A DNA stretch of 64,000 nt from Acidisoma cellulosilyticum (GTDB taxonomy: Bacteria > Pseudomonadota > Alphaproteobacteria > Acetobacterales > Acetobacteraceae): assembly GCF_020621385.1 (NCBI RefSeq), contig NZ_JAESVA010000004.1, positions 310,001 to 374,000 of the forward strand, written 5' to 3'. Under the pieces are notes generated by a model. The model searched no databases, was not told the DNA's origin, and saw only the letters and a program-made list of their open reading frames with translations. Shown one piece after another: positions 60,321 to 64,000 of the stretch. The translations under genes and the position numbers were made by a program. Numbering within the stretch: position 1 is the stretch's first letter; every line of letters starts with the position of its first letter.

Positions 60321-61684
60321 GCGCAGATCACCTCAGTAATGCCCGCGACCTTGGGCGATCCGTTCAGTCCGGCCGTCACAAAGCGGTCGAGGTTGCCCAG
60401 GTGGCACTGGACGCGATCGCGGCGCAAAATGCGCGCTTGAACGCCTTCGTATCGGTCGATGCCGACGGCGTTCTGGCTGCCGCCGCCGCTGTCGATGCGC
60501 AGGTCAAGGACGGTATCGTCCTGCCACTGGCCGGTGTGCCGGTCGCCGTGAAGGATAATATCTGGGTCAAGGGGCAAAGGGTCACGCAGGGGTCGCGGCT
60601 TTTTGCGGATTTCGTAGCGCCGGATGACGCGGTTGCGGTCAGCCGTCTGCGCGCCGCCGGTGCGGTCATCATCGGCATGACCAATACGTCCGAATTCGCC
60701 TGCAAGGGCAATACGACCAATCTGCTGTTCGGGCCGACGCGCCATCCGCTCGATCCCCGATTGACGCCGGGCGGATCGTCGGGCGGCAGTGCCGCCGCCG
60801 TGGCGGCCGGGCTTGTACCGATCGCGCTCGGCACGGATGCCGGCGGGTCAAGCTGCCGACCGCCTGCGCATGTGGGTGCGGTGGGCTTCAAACCATCGCT
60901 CGGGGCGATTCCCTACGGGCCGGGCTTCCGGGAGCCGTTGCAGAGCATCTCCTGCCTTTGTCCTATGACCAATGGGGTCGCCGACGCGGCGCTCGCCTTT
61001 TCGGTTCTGGCCGGATTGCCAAGGGAAGGGGGGAGACCGCCCGGGCCGCCGCTGCGCATTGCCTATTCCCCGCGGTTTGGTCTTTCCGTCCCGGTCGACC
61101 CAGAGATAGAGGCGATGGTGGAGGCAGCGGTCGAGGGCGTCAGGCGCCAAGGCTTTGCCGTGCAGCGGGCCGACCCGCCTTGGCCTGACGGGATGTCCGA
61201 GGCCAGTCTCATGCCGCTGCAGCATGCCGGTCTGGCGGCAATTTACGGTGAAACCTTCCGCCAATCCCCGGATCTGTTCGATCCGGATATCGCCAGTCAG
61301 ATCGATCGGGGGCTTAGCCTGTCCGGTGCGAAGGTCGCCATGGCGCTGATCCAGAGCGCGGAAGTCACGCAATCGCTGGCGCGGTTCTTACGCGCATTCG
61401 ACATCCTGGTCGGCCCGACGGTGCCTTGTTTCTCCTGGCCGCTTGACCGTCTGGGCCCCGAGACCATAGCGGGGCAGCCTGTCGAACCGCGAGCCCATGC
61501 GGCTTTCACGCCGCTTTTCAATCATGCGCGGGTGCCGGCGATTTCGATTCCCTGCGGCAAGGGTTCCAGCGGCCTACCCGCCGGGCTGCAGTTGATCGCG
61601 GCCGAGGGAAGGGACCTAGCCCTTCTGGACTTCGCGGCCGTGGTTGAGAGCATCCTGAGCGAAATGCCAACCTCGTCATGCTGA
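60317..61684 (+). CDS. Amidase signature family hydrolase
   Basis: Amidase of 455 aa with the Ser-cisSer-Lys triad: Lys79 (VAVKDN), the GGSSGGSAAAVAAG loop at about 152-165 with the cis-Ser, and the nucleophile Ser178 in GTDAGGSSCRPPA. The usual GGSIR reads GGSSCR here. The GTG start at 60317 overlaps the permease stop; upstream frame residues belong to the permease. Transport and amide hydrolysis are thus coupled. Substrate is unknown; GatA-type function is unlikely because no GatB/GatC is present. Confidence 0.9.
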   Translation: MSADHLSNARDLGRSVQSGRHKAVEVAQVALDAIAAQNARLNAFVSVDADGVLAAAAAVDAQVKDGIVLPLAGVPVAVKDNIWVKGQRVTQGSRLFADFVAPDDAVAVSRLRAAGAVIIGMTNTSEFACKGNTTNLLFGPTRHPLDPRLTPGGSSGGSAAAVAAGLVPIALGTDAGGSSCRPPAHVGAVGFKPSLGAIPYGPGFREPLQSISCLCPMTNGVADAALAFSVLAGLPREGGRPPGPPLRIAYSPRFGLSVPVDPEIEAMVEAAVEGVRRQGFAVQRADPPWPDGMSEASLMPLQHAGLAAIYGETFRQSPDLFDPDIASQIDRGLSLSGAKVAMALIQSAEVTQSLARFLRAFDILVGPTVPCFSWPLDRLGPETIAGQPVEPRAHAAFTPLFNHARVPAISIPCGKGSSGLPAGLQLIAAEGRDLALLDFAAVVESILSEMPTSSC

Positions 61685-61706
61685 TCCAGTGAGAGACTTT
61701 GCCCCG

Positions 61707-62453
61707 ATGCGCCTTCTGCTTTTGAACCCGAATACCACCGAAGCCTTGACCGAGCGTATGGCGAGCGTTGCGCGTGGCATAGCCGCCGAGACCACGGTGA
61801 TCGACGCCATTACCGCGCCGCGCGGCTTGCCCTATATCGCGACACGCGCGGAAGCGGTGATCGGGGGCGCGATTGCCCTCGAAATGCTGGCGGACCTCAG
61901 CGCGCCCTATGATGCCGTGATCATGGCCGCCTTTGGCGATCCGGCTCTCAATGCCGCGCGGGAATTGCTTTCGGTTCCCGTGGTCGGGCTTGCCGAAGCG
62001 TCCATACTGACCGCCTGCATGCTCGGCCGCCGTTTCTCGATCGTCACCTTTTCCGCCAATCTCGCCCCCTGGTTCGAGGAATGCGTGGCCGCGAACGGAA
62101 TGGGCGGCCGCCTTGCCTCGCTACGTGTCGCGCGCCAGGCCTTCAGCGACATCGATCTTGTTCAGGCGGAGATGACGGCGGCGCTTGTCGAGGCGGCGAC
62201 CTTGGCGGCGCGGGAGGACGGCGCGGAAGTGATCATCCTGGGCGGCGCCCCGCTTGCGGGTCTAGCGCGTCGCGTCGCGCCGTTGCTACCCGTACCCGTG
62301 ATCGATAGCGTTGAAGCCGCAACCCGCATGGCCGAGACGCTCGCCCTTCTCAAACCGCGCAAAGCCGAGATCGGCAGCTTTCGTCTGCCGGACGGAAAAC
62401 CCACGGTTGGGCTGCCCGCCGCGCTCGCATCGCTATTAGGCGGCGGCGGCTGA
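61707..62453 (+). CDS. Asp/Glu/hydantoin racemase-like protein lacking both catalytic cysteines
   Basis: A 248-aa member of the Asp/Glu/hydantoin racemase superfamily: LLLLNPNTTEALTERM at the start (family LINPNT), DAVIMAAFGDPALNAARELLSVPVVGLAEAS, and GAEVIILGGAPLAGLARRV. In known hydantoin racemases the first motif is ACFGDP and the second LGCAGM; both catalytic Cys are replaced, by Ala75 and Gly180. Two-base racemisation is therefore not possible in the usual way. Fold and flanking motifs are otherwise well kept, so the protein is not simply decaying. A GTG at 61689 is an alternative start. It ends the amidase operon. Confidence 0.85.
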   Translation: MRLLLLNPNTTEALTERMASVARGIAAETTVIDAITAPRGLPYIATRAEAVIGGAIALEMLADLSAPYDAVIMAAFGDPALNAARELLSVPVVGLAEASILTACMLGRRFSIVTFSANLAPWFEECVAANGMGGRLASLRVARQAFSDIDLVQAEMTAALVEAATLAAREDGAEVIILGGAPLAGLARRVAPLLPVPVIDSVEAATRMAETLALLKPRKAEIGSFRLPDGKPTVGLPAALASLLGGGG

Positions 62454-62460
62454 GGACAAG

Positions 62461-62490
62461 GCTCTCGCACATCCGCCAGGCGGCGAGAGC
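62461..62490. terminator. Hairpin between convergent genes
   Basis: GCTCTCGC and GCGAGAGC pair perfectly around a 14-base segment that itself contains CCGCC-A-GGCGG. It lies just after the racemase-like gene and before the convergent amine oxidase stop, so it can serve both. Confidence 0.5.
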
Positions 62491-62534
62491 ATCATGGTTT
62501 CCAAAGTCCCGGGAAGGCAGGCGCCGCTGAGTTG

Positions 62535-64000
62535 CTAGGCACAACAATGTCCGCCGCCCGCGAGGACACTCGCGCGATTGGTGCTGTCCGGCACATCGAT
62601 ACCGGGATTGGCCGGGAAAAATCCACTCGGCATCAGTGAAAATCCGCAGGAGATGCAGGGCTGGACGGGAAAATCCTCGGGCCGGACGATGTGATGCAAT
62701 CCAAAGACATGCCAGAGAACGATGTCCTGGTTCTCGATATTGCGATCCTGCTTGACGATTTCCGCGAGGCTGTCGCTGCCGTCCGAATTGCAGACGAATT
62801 CACCGGCCGGGTAGCGCTCATTCTCATGAAAGGGCGTCACCCAGATATGATTGCGCGTGAAGCTGGAGCGCTGGCCGGACGGCCCATCCTCATTCAGAAA
62901 AGGCGTGACGCAATTCGGCGCGTCCAGCTTATAGGCGACTGGCTTGCCGACATGGTTCAGCTTGCCGGGATTGATGACCTTCCAGCTGCGATGCGTTGCG
63001 GCATCGGCCTTGCGCGCTGCCGCCAATTCCGTCGTCAGCACCTTGTCCTCGGCATAGAAGGCATTGCCGTGCGGATTCCTCGGGCTGACCGGCTCGGCAT
63101 AGGTATTGGTCTCGACAACGCTATTGCCGGAACCGTCCACCGCCATATCCAGCCGCGCGCAAAACAGATGCTGATGGATGGGGCCTTGCAGGCCGGGTGA
63201 GAGTTCGGTCGCGTATTTGCTGGGCTGGCCGGGTTCGCAGGCATTGGTATTGACGATACCCGTTGCCTTCATCTCGAATTCGATATCGCCGCTTTGGGTG
63301 AAAGACCAGTATTGGGCATATTCGTAATTGCCGACCGTGCAGACGCAGGAGACGACAAGCTTGCGGCCACGCCGGATCTGGGTGCGGTCGGCGCGGAAAT
63401 CCCAATGCTTCCATAGAATGCCGGCGTCTTCTTCGTGAATGCAGATCGCCTTCTCAATCGTATAGATGCTGCCGTCGAGCATATTCACATGGGTATCGAG
63501 ATATTGGATGGCGCCGAGACAATCGCAGCCCAGTTTCAGAGAGTTGGTGAATTTCCCGAAGCCATATTCGCCGATATCGAAGATGTTCTGGCGATAATGC
63601 CCGCCCTCGGGCGAGCCATAGGGTACCACGAGTTCGGCGAGCGCCGCGCGCCGCACGATCGGCCGTCCGTCCCAGCGGATGTCATGCAGGATAAGTCCGT
63701 CGCGCGGATTGAAGCCGATCGCGAAACTCCATTGATCCCAGCGCATCGCATGGCCGTCTAGCACGAAGCTGACGCCTTCAGGCTGGACGATGTTAAGCGG
63801 CTTCAGCGCCGCGCGGGGTATGACGAATTTGGAATCGTACGGAATGTCGATCATCGGGATCGGCGGCCCACCATGATCGTCAAGCCGCAGAACCTCACCG
63901 GTCTTGATATCGACGACGACGTTCAGCCCCTCGATGGGATGGGCGTAGAAATTTTCGAATTCATGCAGACGCAGCCAGGAGAAGGTGTGGGAGATGAGAC
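62535..64000 (-). CDS. Copper amine oxidase (primary-amine oxidase), N-terminus outside the window
   Basis: Oxidises primary amines to aldehydes with release of ammonia and hydrogen peroxide. The frame continues to base 64000 (translation upstream of the Met at 63854 reads YAHPIEGLNVVVDIKTGEVL, a typical N3-domain sequence), so the ATG at 63854 is internal. Counting from that Met: the catalytic Asp93 (FDIGEYG), the tyrosine that becomes topaquinone at Tyr177 in NYEY (codon 63324-63326), copper ligands His227 and His229 (HQHLF) and the third His in FGLHHIVRPEDFP. All catalytic residues are present. No signal peptide can be judged. The neighbouring amidase could release the amine that this enzyme oxidises. 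Confidence 0.93.
   Translation of the reverse strand, partial: LISHTFSWLRLHEFENFYAHPIEGLNVVVDIKTGEVLRLDDHGGPPIPMIDIPYDSKFVIPRAALKPLNIVQPEGVSFVLDGHAMRWDQWSFAIGFNPRDGLILHDIRWDGRPIVRRAALAELVVPYGSPEGGHYRQNIFDIGEYGFGKFTNSLKLGCDCLGAIQYLDTHVNMLDGSIYTIEKAICIHEEDAGILWKHWDFRADRTQIRRGRKLVVSCVCTVGNYEYAQYWSFTQSGDIEFEMKATGIVNTNACEPGQPSKYATELSPGLQGPIHQHLFCARLDMAVDGSGNSVVETNTYAEPVSPRNPHGNAFYAEDKVLTTELAAARKADAATHRSWKVINPGKLNHVGKPVAYKLDAPNCVTPFLNEDGPSGQRSSFTRNHIWVTPFHENERYPAGEFVCNSDGSDSLAEIVKQDRNIENQDIVLWHVFGLHHIVRPEDFPVQPCISCGFSLMPSGFFPANPGIDVPDSTNRASVLAGGGHCCA

Overview
The window is a GC-rich, densely packed stretch of bacterial DNA. It carries no rRNA, tRNA, CRISPR array, transposase or phage gene that I can see. 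The gene families (three ribose/sugar-type ABC importers, Liv, Pot, Dpp and Ssu-type importers, FCD-type GntR regulators, a GatZ/KbaZ plus PfkB pair, UxuA/UxuB) and the intergenic palindromes fit an alphaproteobacterium, probably Hyphomicrobiales or a relative. That placement is inference; no phylogenetic marker is present. The content is accessory catabolism: seven ABC importers, each next to enzymes and a regulator that probably belong to it.

Layout. (1) 1-1131: 3' part of a very divergent, C-terminally short GroEL-like protein. (2) 1216-9047: PotABCD-type importer, PxpB- and PxpC-like proteins, a convergent hydroxylysine-kinase-like phosphotransferase and a GntR regulator; a 22-bp near-identical element lies at both promoters. 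(3) 9084-19192: minus-strand hexuronate operon (GntR, SDR, UxuB, UxuA, aldo/keto reductase) divergent from a sugar importer with two different permeases. (4) 19460-26210: second sugar importer, PfkB kinase, GatZ/KbaZ and LacI regulator, probably for tagatose, galactitol or a related sugar. (5) 26267-28280: glycosyltransferase and a leaderless paralogue of a sugar-binding protein. (6) 28480-35927: ROK regulator divergent from an isomerase, a Gfo/Idh/MocA oxidoreductase and a third sugar importer. (7) 36103-45046: LuxR solo, CT-N12-AG palindrome, Liv-type importer, two M20 deacylases and an amidohydrolase. (8) 45192-54924, all minus strand: Dpp-type importer, epimerase, GntR, SDR, ureidoglycolate lyase-like protein and dihydropyrimidinase. 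(9) 55561-62453: GntR divergent from an Ssu/Tau-like importer with two permeases, an amidase and a hydantoin-racemase-like protein lacking both catalytic cysteines. (10) 62535 to the right edge: copper amine oxidase, cut by the window.

The common theme is scavenging. Sections 3, 4 and 6 handle sugars and sugar acids. Sections 2, 7, 8, 9 and 10 handle nitrogen compounds with amide, ureide, lactam or amine groups. Several operons carry a palindromic operator candidate next to their own regulator. The points most worth following are the quorum-sensing-type regulator with a lux-box-like site in front of an amide-scavenging operon, the cysteine-less racemase homologue, the degenerate chaperonin, and the leaderless binding protein.
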